A DNA stretch of 21,868 bases from CAYQOX01 sp964419335 (GTDB lineage Bacteria > Hinthialibacterota > Hinthialibacteria > Hinthialibacterales > Hinthialibacteraceae). Positions 7,579-15,463 of the stretch are shown here, one piece after another (the stretch's first letter is position 1; the number at the start of each line of letters is the position of its first letter). The notes beneath the pieces are model-generated. The model was given only the letters and a program-made list of their open reading frames with translations, made no database searches and was not told the DNA's origin. Location of the stretch: the NCBI GenBank assembly GCA_964419335.1, contig CAYQOX010000059.1, positions 1 through 21,868 on the forward strand, given 5' to 3'. The position numbers and the translations under genes are program-made.

Positions 7579-8123
7579 TATAGTGATTCTCTCTTGGAAT
7601 CGTGAATAATGGTGGAAATACACCACCAAATGACCAAGCCAAAAAAGAGGCCAATGAAATTTAATAAAATATCGTTAAAATCGAGCACCCGGTTTGGCAT
7701 CCAGGATTGGATCCATTCATCGACAATACAGGCGAGTGCACTAAAAGCGAGGGCTGTAAATAGAGTTCGCGGGAAGGCCAAGCAGAGTAAGAGGGTCAGA
7801 ATGATAAATTGAGGAATGTGAATGTATTCTGTGGTTAATAGAACGAAATGATTTAAAATGAAAAACGTTAAACCAAATCCTATCATACCTACCAGTATCT
7901 CATGATAGCGGGGGAATTTGACCCATATCCGAAAACCAAGCAGAAGAACAAAGGCGAGAGCAAAGATCCCCCCGATCAAAAAAGTGTAGGTGTTAAATTG
8001 TTCCCACCCATTTTCCCCAATATAGTTGGCGATACTTTGGCTGACGGCATTGGCCGCGAGAGCACAGATAATGAAATAGAATAAGGCCAATGATGAGAAA
8101 AGATAAGTTTGTTTGGCTGCCAT
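7530..8123 (-). CDS. VanZ-like integral membrane protein
   Basis: A 197-residue membrane protein with about four or five hydrophobic segments. The last two flank the VanZ-family signature: DEWIQ (135-139), then PNRVLDFNDILLNFIG (143-158), in which the conserved D, R, D, N and G positions are kept. VanZ-like proteins are widespread and linked to resistance to glycopeptides in a few cases, but most have no known role. There is no van cluster here, so a resistance function should not be inferred. It starts 68 bases after the SPASM radical SAM gene on the same strand and may be the last gene of that run. Its final 49 bases overlap the convergent small membrane protein gene. Confidence 0.8.
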   Translation of the reverse strand: MAAKQTYLFSSLALFYFIICALAANAVSQSIANYIGENGWEQFNTYTFLIGGIFALAFVLLLGFRIWVKFPRYHEILVGMIGFGLTFFILNHFVLLTTEYIHIPQFIILTLLLCLAFPRTLFTALAFSALACIVDEWIQSWMPNRVLDFNDILLNFIGLFFGLVIWWCISTIIHDSKRESLYQDPSTRLSSGKGVGV

Positions 8124-8191
8124 GATTTTATCATTGAAGATACGCTCGTTTTTATGAGAATGGAGGTATCAAGGAATTCGCCATAATGAAT

Positions 8192-9181
8192 CTAATCCCG
8201 GTAATTATGGAAAAGCGCGTCACATTTCCCACAAATGGGGGATTGATCTTTAAAGAATTGATTCTCGGCGTTTGAATTCCAGATCATTCTAATGGAAGAG
8301 TTTTCCTTTGACAAGCCGCCAATGGAGTGGCCTCGCAAATTGCAGCATGGAGTGCAGGTGCCATCGATAGTGATGTACAAACTATCATCCGTTTTCATGC
8401 ATACGCGATCATAATGGGTCGCCCAACGAAGCGGAAGGGACTGTTGATTAAGGGTCCGAATCGGAACTCCCCATTCTTTCCCGAATTTTGTAAGTTCCGA
8501 TAAAATAGCTTGTTCGGTTTCCCAATCCATACGTTCGAAGGTTGTTCCCGGAAATTTTTGTAATCGAACCAGATTCATCGATCCATGGTTATATTCGCTT
8601 AGTAAGCGAATATACATTTTGAGATCTTCTCTATTTTCTTCCAAAACAATGCTTTGCAAGATCAAAGGAGTTTTGCTTGCGAGTTCCTTATTGGCCAGAT
8701 AGGCTTGGATATTCTTATGGATTTTTGGTGAGGGAGGATGCAAGACATCTTTCCACTGGGTAGACCAGGCATCGCTTTCCGGCCAGCAGTCCACGGAGAC
8801 AGTCACCGCTGAGACATTGAGTTCAAAGAGGCGGGTTTGGGTTTCTTGATTGAGTAAGACTCCATTGGTGGTAAAGCGGACATGGGTTGAAGGCCAGATT
8901 TGATGAGTCAAATGGATCATTTCAAAGATGTGAGGATGCATGAGAGGCTCGCCCCAGCCCGTGAGAACTAAATGTTTGGGGGGAGGATTCTTTTTGAGCA
9001 GCTGTTGGAATAAGTCAAAAGGGAAATCCTGTTTAGGGATGGTGCCCAATGTATGGGGACACATGGTACATTTTAAATTACACGCGTTGGTGAGTTCAAT
9101 TTGAATTTCATTCGGGTAGGTGGATTTCGTCTTACAGAACAGACGAATAAATTTGATTGTTTTTTCCAAAGTGGTTCGCAT
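8192..9181 (-). CDS. Radical SAM protein with SPASM-like C-terminus
   Basis: A 329-residue radical SAM enzyme. The [4Fe-4S] motif is CNLKCTMC (C34, C38, C41), preceded by EIQIELTNA. The SAM-binding GWGEP motif follows at 75-79 and TTNGVLL near 104. The C-terminus has six cysteines (261, 276, 279, 280, 317, 320) spaced like a SPASM or twitch domain binding an auxiliary cluster. The start follows the stop of the upstream B12-type gene by six bases, so the three radical SAM genes are almost certainly one transcript. SPASM proteins modify peptides, sugars or other small substrates; the substrate here cannot be told. No obvious precursor peptide gene is adjacent. Confidence 0.88.
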   Translation of the reverse strand: MRTTLEKTIKFIRLFCKTKSTYPNEIQIELTNACNLKCTMCPHTLGTIPKQDFPFDLFQQLLKKNPPPKHLVLTGWGEPLMHPHIFEMIHLTHQIWPSTHVRFTTNGVLLNQETQTRLFELNVSAVTVSVDCWPESDAWSTQWKDVLHPPSPKIHKNIQAYLANKELASKTPLILQSIVLEENREDLKMYIRLLSEYNHGSMNLVRLQKFPGTTFERMDWETEQAILSELTKFGKEWGVPIRTLNQQSLPLRWATHYDRVCMKTDDSLYITIDGTCTPCCNLRGHSIGGLSKENSSIRMIWNSNAENQFFKDQSPICGKCDALFHNYRD

Positions 9182-9187
9182 TTGTTT

Positions 9188-10666
9188 CTACTGTGCTAAT
9201 CGCTTGGTTTGATCTCGAAAAAATAAATTGGCAAAGACTTTTAAATCGTTGGTGAAACTCGAAAAGGAACGATACGATTTTAAACGGTACCATATTAACG
9301 AGGGACGTAAATAAAAACTACGATAAGCGTATTCGCATAATTCCTGCAGACGCTGCTGATCGAGATGAGGGTAGGAGATCATGCTTTTCCCCAAGGGATT
9401 GATATCATCTTGGTCATTGATGAGAATCCCACTTTCTTTGGCTTCATTGTAAAACGGGGTTCCTTTAAAAGGGGTGGCGACGGCAAACATTACATGATGC
9501 ACTTTCAATCGCTTGAGTTCTTCTATGGTATGATAGATGTCCTCTTCAGTCTCTTCAGCAGAGGTGCCAAACATAATATTAATTTTTGGCTCAATCTTGT
9601 AGTGTTGCAAGAGAGGAACCGCTTCATAGAAGGTGGATAAATCTAAGCGTTTATTGATTCGATTCAATAATTTTTGGGAGAGGGTTTCGATGCCAATATC
9701 AACACTAATACACCCGGTGCGGGATAAGGCTTCGACGACTTCTTCATCGTCGAGAAAATCTGGCCGGGATAAACATCCCCAATCCAGTTTCAAGTCTTCG
9801 ATCCCCTTGCATATTTCTAAGGTTCTTTGTTTAGAAGCCAAAAATTGGTCATCCATCACCATAACCGAAGGATAACCGGCTTGTTTGATTGTTTGAAATT
9901 CTTCAATCACCCGTTGGGGGTTTGCGTAAACCGCGCGGGGTTTTTTCCCATTCCATGAATTCCGATATTCCATCTCACGAGAAAAACTCACTGAATTGGG
10001 AACACAATAAGAACATGGGAAAGGACATCCACGCGAGGTAAGCATGGTAGCAACCGGTTGGCGGGGAAATTTGGCATTAAGGTAAGATTGAGAGATCCGC
10101 TTGATCGTTGGGTGGAAGTGAAAATCGAAAGGGATATCGTCGATGGAAAGAAAATCATGGGTATGGGGATAATGTTTGATCTCGCCGCCTTCATTACAGC
10201 TCACACCACTTTTTTGTCCTTCGAGGATGAACTGAACCATGTTTTTTTCCACTTCACCACGAAAGACAAATACGCGCTCGGAATGTTCTCTGCCGGCGTT
10301 TATATATTCTTCTGGGACCCGGGTGGGTTCAGGCCCGTGGATCAAGAGAGGCACGGAGAAACGTTCCAGCAATGAAGGAATATAGCTCAGATCGATAGGT
10401 TTGGCGAGAATGACCGAGTGTAAAATTAAAGCGCGCGGATTTAATTGAGAAATGGTGTTAAAAAAAGAGTCCGGCTCGAGATCGTCAATAACGGCGCTAA
10501 CGACATCGCTCTCAATCCCATGCTTTTTGAAATAAGAAATCATGTAAAAGTTCGCCAAATCGGGCAATGGGTAGAGCATATAACTACAGCCGGCGAAACG
10601 TTCTGGAATATGACGTTTATCTTTCACCGGGGGTTCGATAAATACAACCGGTCTTTTCTCTATCAT
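9188..10666 (-). CDS. B12-binding-type radical SAM protein
   Basis: A 492-residue protein of the cobalamin-binding radical SAM class. The N-terminal part (about 5-160) is a Rossmann-like B12-binding-type domain containing LLIHGPEPTRVPEE, the position usually occupied by GGPHAT. The radical SAM domain follows with SRGCPFPCSYC (cysteines at 214, 218 and 221) and VDIGIETLS. I choose ATG 10666 because GGAG, inside the last codons of the preceding gene, lies ten bases upstream; the TTG at 10675 would be one base from it. The preceding gene's stop is two bases away, indicating translational coupling. Members include methyltransferases, cyclases and lipid-modifying enzymes, so the reaction is not predictable. 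Confidence 0.88.
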   Translation of the reverse strand: MIEKRPVVFIEPPVKDKRHIPERFAGCSYMLYPLPDLANFYMISYFKKHGIESDVVSAVIDDLEPDSFFNTISQLNPRALILHSVILAKPIDLSYIPSLLERFSVPLLIHGPEPTRVPEEYINAGREHSERVFVFRGEVEKNMVQFILEGQKSGVSCNEGGEIKHYPHTHDFLSIDDIPFDFHFHPTIKRISQSYLNAKFPRQPVATMLTSRGCPFPCSYCVPNSVSFSREMEYRNSWNGKKPRAVYANPQRVIEEFQTIKQAGYPSVMVMDDQFLASKQRTLEICKGIEDLKLDWGCLSRPDFLDDEEVVEALSRTGCISVDIGIETLSQKLLNRINKRLDLSTFYEAVPLLQHYKIEPKINIMFGTSAEETEEDIYHTIEELKRLKVHHVMFAVATPFKGTPFYNEAKESGILINDQDDINPLGKSMISYPHLDQQRLQELCEYAYRSFYLRPSLIWYRLKSYRSFSSFTNDLKVFANLFFRDQTKRLAQ

Positions 10667-10668
10667 CT

Positions 10669-12159
10669 TTAACAAACTCCAGTCGTGTCCTTCATGGTTA
10701 CGCTTTTTTTAGGTTTTGTGTTTTTAGAAAACACGGTACGGGTTAGCGCGATCACCGATTTGGATAGACCTTTAATATATTGGGGAGTTGGATTACAGAG
10801 GAGCCGTTTTGAATAGGACCATAAGGTTGAGGGTTTAAAATAGAAATCTCTTAATATTTTTCTCTGCCATTTTACCAGTTCGTTCTCACTGAGGCCGTAG
10901 GGAACAAAAACAGGATTTAAGAGATTCATTTGCGTCCAGTCGTTTTCAAATTGTCCGAAATCATGGGCATATTTGGAGAGAGGGGAACCGGGAAAAGGCG
11001 TCATACAAGTAACACTAATATCGGCAAAAGGTAACTTTTGCGTTAATTCATAAGTGGCTTGCAAACTCTCTTGGGTTTCTCGGGGATGACCCACGATAAA
11101 GAAACCTTTGGCGGCGATGCCGGTTTTAGCCGTGTTCTTTATTCCCGTCTCAATTTCGTCCAAGGTGACTTTTTTGGATTCATGATCAAGTATTTCTTGG
11201 GAGCCGCTCTCAATACCATAACTAATGTGCCAGCATCCCGCGCGTTTCATCAGGGAGAGTAGATCAGGTTTGGCTAAATTGACACGGCTGTTGCAAGCCC
11301 AGCTCATCTTAAGATTCCGTTCCAATAGAAGATGACAAAAGCGCTCTACATTCTTGCGGTAAACCATAAAAGTATCATCTTCGAAGGTTACATCCCAGAT
11401 CCCAAACTTTTTATTAAGATGCTCAAAAAGATCGGCCATATATTCAGCCGAGTGGGTGCGAATTTTTTGGCCAAAAACGCTAGTATCGCAAAAACTGCAT
11501 TCAAAGGGACAGCCCCGAGAACTCACAAAAGAGGTTGAGGGCATTTTCTTTACTTTGAAATATCCGGGGGTATATTTGTCCGGAAATCCTGGAAGTAAAT
11601 CCCACGCAGGGAAGGGGAGGGAATCCATATCTTGAAACATGGGGCCGGGGGGAGTTTTTTGAATGGTGTTTGTATGGGAATCCCGGTAAGCGATGCCGTG
11701 GATGTTATGAAAATTACGATTACCGTTTTCAACCATTTCTAAAATCTGAAGTATGGTGTTTTCTCCCTCATGAATCGCTGCCATATCAAACGAGGGACAT
11801 TCTTCCAAAGTCCCTTCTGGAAAAGCGGTCGCATGAGGGCCGCCAAGGACGACGACAGTATCTGGCCATTCATCTTTTATTAATTGAGCAAAACGATGGG
11901 CGGGAAACGTGGTGAGCGTCGTTGTTGAAAAACCAACAGATTTCGGATTGTATGCCTTTAAACGCTGGAAAGATTCTTCTTGACCAAGACCTTCCGCTGC
12001 CGCGTCAATCACTGCGACCGAATAACCCGATTTCCGGGCTAGGGCGGAGAGAATTAAGAGAGCCAGGCAGGGTGTACAATTCCCGGAATGAGCGAGTGGA
12101 CCGTAACGCTCTTCCAGACTAACAGGTGGGGTCATGAAGACCATGGTCGTTCGTTCCAT
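10669..12159 (-). CDS. B12-binding-type radical SAM protein
   Basis: A 496-residue cobalamin-binding-type radical SAM protein. The B12-binding-type domain (about 8-150) contains VVLGGPHATAFPE and HEGEN, both typical of the BchE/HpnP-like group. The radical SAM cluster motif is SRGCPFECSFC (cysteines at 217, 221 and 224), followed by FEDDTFM and ISYGIESGSQEIL. I choose ATG 12159 because AGAGG lies five bases before it; the frame opens seven codons earlier at 12180 without a ribosome binding site. It is first in a run of at least three radical SAM genes and is divergent from the membrane protein and glycosyltransferase run starting at 12249. Methylation or other modification of a lipid or glycan is possible from context, but not shown by sequence. 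Confidence 0.9.
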   Translation of the reverse strand: MERTTMVFMTPPVSLEERYGPLAHSGNCTPCLALLILSALARKSGYSVAVIDAAAEGLGQEESFQRLKAYNPKSVGFSTTTLTTFPAHRFAQLIKDEWPDTVVVLGGPHATAFPEGTLEECPSFDMAAIHEGENTILQILEMVENGNRNFHNIHGIAYRDSHTNTIQKTPPGPMFQDMDSLPFPAWDLLPGFPDKYTPGYFKVKKMPSTSFVSSRGCPFECSFCDTSVFGQKIRTHSAEYMADLFEHLNKKFGIWDVTFEDDTFMVYRKNVERFCHLLLERNLKMSWACNSRVNLAKPDLLSLMKRAGCWHISYGIESGSQEILDHESKKVTLDEIETGIKNTAKTGIAAKGFFIVGHPRETQESLQATYELTQKLPFADISVTCMTPFPGSPLSKYAHDFGQFENDWTQMNLLNPVFVPYGLSENELVKWQRKILRDFYFKPSTLWSYSKRLLCNPTPQYIKGLSKSVIALTRTVFSKNTKPKKSVTMKDTTGVC

Positions 12160-12248
12160 CGTTTCCTCTTCCCATTTCATTGACTTTATGAAAAAGATGG
12201 TATAGCGTTATAAAAAATCGAACAAGTAGAGAATGGTTGATTAAAACT

Positions 12249-12854
12249 ATGTATCCTATCCCTGGCCATTTAGGAATGAGCATTGCCGGTTCCTACTTAA
12301 CCCGGCTTCCTTACACCCCCGCTATACTCGCGACCTTTATTGTAGATGTAGGCGATAAAATATTAAAGGATGTATTGGACGTCGCCCCTTACGGACGGTG
12401 CTGGATGCATACCTTGTTGGTGGTGGTTGTGTGTACTTCGTTGGTTTGGTATTGGAAGGGGAAAAAGTGGGGGTTGTCATGGTTGATGGGGCATCTATTG
12501 CATCTTGTAGGAGATATAGGTTTTATCCCTTGGTTCTATCCATTTATTGATTACCAATGGCCGGATGCTCCGAATGTCGTGAATGCTTCGGTTCAGGGAG
12601 TGAAAGAAACCGTGAGCGGTGGGCCTTATTCAGACACGGTGTTAAGTGTATTTAAGGGGAAATTATTGATCCTAGAAGGGATGATCCTATTGCCTGCGGG
12701 GGTCATGGCTTATCAAAAAGAGAAATTAAGTATGCGTTGGAAAGTTAGTTTATTAATCATCCTTTTTGGGGCGACTCTGTTTCGGCTTTTTTATCATTAT
12801 CCTGAGATCATCAATTGGCTGAGCCAATATGTAGGGAATTGGGTATATACATAA
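12249..12854 (+). CDS. Membrane-bound metal-dependent hydrolase-like protein (YdjM/DUF457 type)
   Basis: A roughly 201-residue membrane protein with about four hydrophobic segments. It has the sparse polar motif set of YdjM/DUF457-like membrane proteins: an early PGHLG, an Asp-containing DVGDK at the end of a segment, GRCWMHTLL, and GHLLHLVGD. These His and Asp residues could bind a metal. I start it at ATG 12249; the frame also opens four codons earlier with TTG. Its stop overlaps the start of the GT2 gene by one base (TAATG), so the two are translationally coupled. It may act on a lipid-linked precursor. The family call is moderate and the activity unproven. Confidence 0.55.
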   Translation: MYPIPGHLGMSIAGSYLTRLPYTPAILATFIVDVGDKILKDVLDVAPYGRCWMHTLLVVVVCTSLVWYWKGKKWGLSWLMGHLLHLVGDIGFIPWFYPFIDYQWPDAPNVVNASVQGVKETVSGGPYSDTVLSVFKGKLLILEGMILLPAGVMAYQKEKLSMRWKVSLLIILFGATLFRLFYHYPEIINWLSQYVGNWVYT

Positions 12855-13858
12855 TGAATGATCGTGGTTTGCAGAATTATCATACTACTTTTTTAGTTCC
12901 AGTATACAATGCAGAAAACACAATCGAAGAAACATTAGACAGTATAGTTAAGCAATCTATACATGCACCTTATCAAATTATAATTATTGACGACGGTTCC
13001 ACAGATCAATCGTTTGAGAAAATTGAAATGTGGGGAAACAAGCAAAGAGAGTCTTCTGAATGTCAGTTACTTATGCTGAGACAAGGTCGAGGCGGGGAGG
13101 CGGCTGCTATCAATGCAGGCTTAGCCCAAGCCCAAGGTGAGTATGTTGCGTGGGTGGAAAGTGATGTATGTCTCCATGAAAAGTGGTTTGTTGATGTGCT
13201 ACAAGAATTTCACGATGAGCGTTGCGCAGGAGTGGGAGGATTACTTCTGCCTGCCGAGGATGATCCCGGCTTGGCGAAGATCCTGGGGTACGAAATTGCA
13301 TTTAAAATGCAATTGGATGGAGAGCATGTTAAACATATCACCAGTGCCAATGCCATCTACCGGAGAGAGATCTTTTCTCAATTGGGAGAATGTACAGTGC
13401 ATCTAGGCGCTTCGAGTTTTGATTCAGAATATAACCATCGTATACGCGAAAACGGTTGGCTTTTAAAACGCAACCTAAAGGCTATTGCCTGGCATCATTA
13501 TAAAACCGGCATTACCGATTGTTTCGTAAGAACATTTTGGTATGGATTTCGTCGTCCCAATGTGAAAACCCAGATTCTCTATCAAGCCGATCGCTGGATA
13601 GGGCTCTTAGTACTTCTATCAATCCTGGTTCCACTGGCATTGCTCTATGCCGTATTTGATCCCTTTTGGGGATTGCTGATAGCCGCTGGAGGGCTCTTTG
13701 CGCATTTTTTTTATGGATGGATTTTATATTACTACTTTCGATATATCCCCTTGCTATGGTCTGGGTTTGTTTTTTGGGTGCGTAATATTACATTTTTCAT
13801 GGCCTATTCTTTAGGGGGACTTGGTTTACTCTATACGATGTGGATTAGGAAGCAGTGA
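12854..13858 (+). CDS. GT2-family glycosyltransferase with C-terminal membrane segments
   Basis: A 334-residue family 2 glycosyltransferase. It opens with TTFLVPVYNAENTIEETLDS and has IIIIDDGSTD (D46/D47) for nucleotide binding. The metal-binding DxD position reads ESD (102-104), an accepted variant. A late HHYKTG and FWYGFRRP match the acceptor-side region of processive or lipid-linked GT2 enzymes. Three or four hydrophobic segments follow from about 245 to the end, so it is membrane-bound. The start at 12854 overlaps the previous stop by one base, and its own stop (TGA) overlaps the next start by one base. This coupling implies a fixed ratio with the neighbouring GT4. Sugar and acceptor are unknown. 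Confidence 0.9.
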   Translation: MNDRGLQNYHTTFLVPVYNAENTIEETLDSIVKQSIHAPYQIIIIDDGSTDQSFEKIEMWGNKQRESSECQLLMLRQGRGGEAAAINAGLAQAQGEYVAWVESDVCLHEKWFVDVLQEFHDERCAGVGGLLLPAEDDPGLAKILGYEIAFKMQLDGEHVKHITSANAIYRREIFSQLGECTVHLGASSFDSEYNHRIRENGWLLKRNLKAIAWHHYKTGITDCFVRTFWYGFRRPNVKTQILYQADRWIGLLVLLSILVPLALLYAVFDPFWGLLIAAGGLFAHFFYGWILYYYFRYIPLLWSGFVFWVRNITFFMAYSLGGLGLLYTMWIRKQ

Positions 13859-15111
13859 TGAATATTCTCCACATTGTTCCTTATTTTCATCCCACGACTC
13901 AGTTTGGAGGTACGCCGGAAGCGGTTTTTTCGCTCGCGAAAGCTCAAGCCATGCTTGGTCATACCCTAACGGTATTAACGACTGATGCGAGTCTCGATGA
14001 AACCTACCTGAGCCATGAGATCCAGTTTGAACATACAGCTTCATCTCCTATCGTTGCACGAGCCGCAGTAAATGGTCTTCAGGTTTTGTATATCAAAAAT
14101 TATTTTCCAACTTTTGCCAAAAAATTCAAATTCTTTACTACGCCGTGGGCACATCCTAAAGTAATAGAAGTGTTACCCCAAAGCCTCGATATTCTTCATT
14201 TCCATGAAGTAAATATTCTGGGATATCGGGTTTTCGCTCAATGGGCGGAGAATCAGAAGATCCCATACGTCGTTTCAACCCATGGCTCGTTTTTCCCTCC
14301 AACTCATTCCTTTTGGATGAAGAGGCTTCATCGCATTTTTGACGTCTATTGTCAGAGAGGATGGTTTCCGAAATGTGCAGCCTTTTTTACGACCAGCTCT
14401 ATGGAAGGGAAAACCCTAGAATCGGCATCGATTTCAGCATCCATAATCCATTCCATCCCTTTTGGGCAGCCTTGTTTTGAGGACTCCAGTGAACCACTGC
14501 CCTTTGCATTTTATGCAAATCCCTCGCTTCCTACATTGTTATTTTTAGGACGTATCGCGATGCAAAAAGGAATCGAATTAGCCTTTCGCTCTTTTGAATT
14601 ATTATGGAGAGAGGAGCCGTCGATGCGTTTGTTATTCTGTGGTCCTGATGAAGGCGGGGTGTCGAGACTGCGTAAATGGGCGAAACAAAATCATATCCCT
14701 TTTTTCTGTAATGAAGGTGTGAAAAATCAAGCCGGCCTCTATATTTGTCCTCCAATGAGACGCAAACATATCCATGAGCTTTTCAAGGGAGTCGATGTGA
14801 CTATATGTCCTTCTCCCTATGAATCGTTTGGGCTTTCATTGGTAGAATCGCTGCAATGTGGCGTCCCGGTGGTTGCCACGGATGGTTATGGGTGTTTGGA
14901 TTTTCTGCCAGAATTTCTTTCCGGTTTGATTTGTATTTCTGAGCCCACTCCCTCGAAATTTAAGCAAGCGATTCAGGGTATCATTCAGGGAAATACAGAG
15001 CTTTGGTTTTGCCACCAGGCTTTGTTGCCATCATGGGAAGAAATAGCCTTACGTGTAATCAAGGTATATCAGCAAGCAAGAGACAATTTTTCTAGCTCAT
15101 CACGAAAGTGA
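13858..15111 (+). CDS. GT4-family glycosyltransferase (GT-B fold)
   Basis: A 417-residue glycosyltransferase. The N-terminal loop FGGTPEAVFSLAKAQ begins near residue 17 and STHGSFFP lies near 140. The donor-binding signature YESFGLSLVESLQCGVPVVA carries the E-x7-E pair at 322 and 330. LLFLGRIAMQKGIELAF near 227 begins the second Rossmann domain. The start is the ATG at 13858 with AGGA seven bases upstream, in a TGATG overlap with the GT2 gene; a GTG one codon earlier is possible. It ends 15 bases before the GC-rich foldback element. With the GT2 and the YdjM-like protein it forms a compact surface-glycan unit. Confidence 0.9.
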   Translation: MNILHIVPYFHPTTQFGGTPEAVFSLAKAQAMLGHTLTVLTTDASLDETYLSHEIQFEHTASSPIVARAAVNGLQVLYIKNYFPTFAKKFKFFTTPWAHPKVIEVLPQSLDILHFHEVNILGYRVFAQWAENQKIPYVVSTHGSFFPPTHSFWMKRLHRIFDVYCQRGWFPKCAAFFTTSSMEGKTLESASISASIIHSIPFGQPCFEDSSEPLPFAFYANPSLPTLLFLGRIAMQKGIELAFRSFELLWREEPSMRLLFCGPDEGGVSRLRKWAKQNHIPFFCNEGVKNQAGLYICPPMRRKHIHELFKGVDVTICPSPYESFGLSLVESLQCGVPVVATDGYGCLDFLPEFLSGLICISEPTPSKFKQAIQGIIQGNTELWFCHQALLPSWEEIALRVIKVYQQARDNFSSSSRK

Positions 15112-15126
15112 GTCCTTTTTTGGGTG

Positions 15127-15219
15127 AAAACGCCTTGGGGATGTGTTCTGCTTGTCTCCGCGCGGCCTTAAGGGCCGCTTGCTGCGAAAGCCGCTCCACA
15201 CAAGCCCCTTCGGCGTTTT
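15127..15219. repeat. GC-rich imperfect foldback (palindromic) element
   Basis: An intergenic element of 93 bases whose ends are complementary. AAAACGCC at 15127-15134 pairs with GGCGTTTT at 15212-15219. Inside are a GGGG/CCCC pairing, a TGTGT/ACACA pairing and an apical hairpin GCGGCC-TTAAG-GGCCGC (15162-15178). It is markedly more GC-rich than its flanks and has no T-run after it, so it is not a normal terminator. It resembles a palindromic repeat or small non-autonomous element. I see no second copy in the window. The rest of 15220-15463 is AT-rich, with only a possible promoter. Confidence 0.6.
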
Positions 15220-15328
15220 GGTTCGATTTATTAGGATTGAAAAAAGTCATAGGTCTCGCTATAGAATTATGTCATGTTTTCTTGTTAATGTATCAAAAAG
15301 TACTCAAATATAGGATGAACCATTTTTC

Positions 15329-15357
15329 TTGAGGTTTTAATGAACAAAGGATAATAT
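15329..15357 (+). promoter_or_regulatory. Possible housekeeping promoter for the TMTC-like gene
   Basis: TTGAGG (15329-15334) and TAATAT (15352-15357) are separated by 17 bases, about 107 bases upstream of the ATG at 15464. Each matches four of six consensus positions. The site lies in an AT-rich stretch where such matches occur by chance. Confidence 0.3.
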
Positions 15358-15463
15358 TGATTCGAGATCGTTGAAATGGATACTTTCAAAACAAATAGCA
15401 CTTTGTCATCGTTTTGGTTGAAATTTATCGTGATCTGTTAATGGACAGGGAGACACTTGATCC

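Noticed and set aside
7530..8123. Glycopeptide resistance role for the VanZ-like gene
   Set aside because: No other van gene is present and VanZ-like proteins are mostly unrelated to resistance.
12160..12248. Promoter pair between the divergent radical SAM and YdjM-like genes
   Set aside because: TTGACT is present but the nearest TATA-like hexamers are at 15 or 22 bases; a promoter is expected here but I could not place it.
15108..15332. 74-codon frame after the GT4 gene
   Set aside because: It crosses the foldback element, has no ribosome binding site of its own and no recognisable protein pattern.
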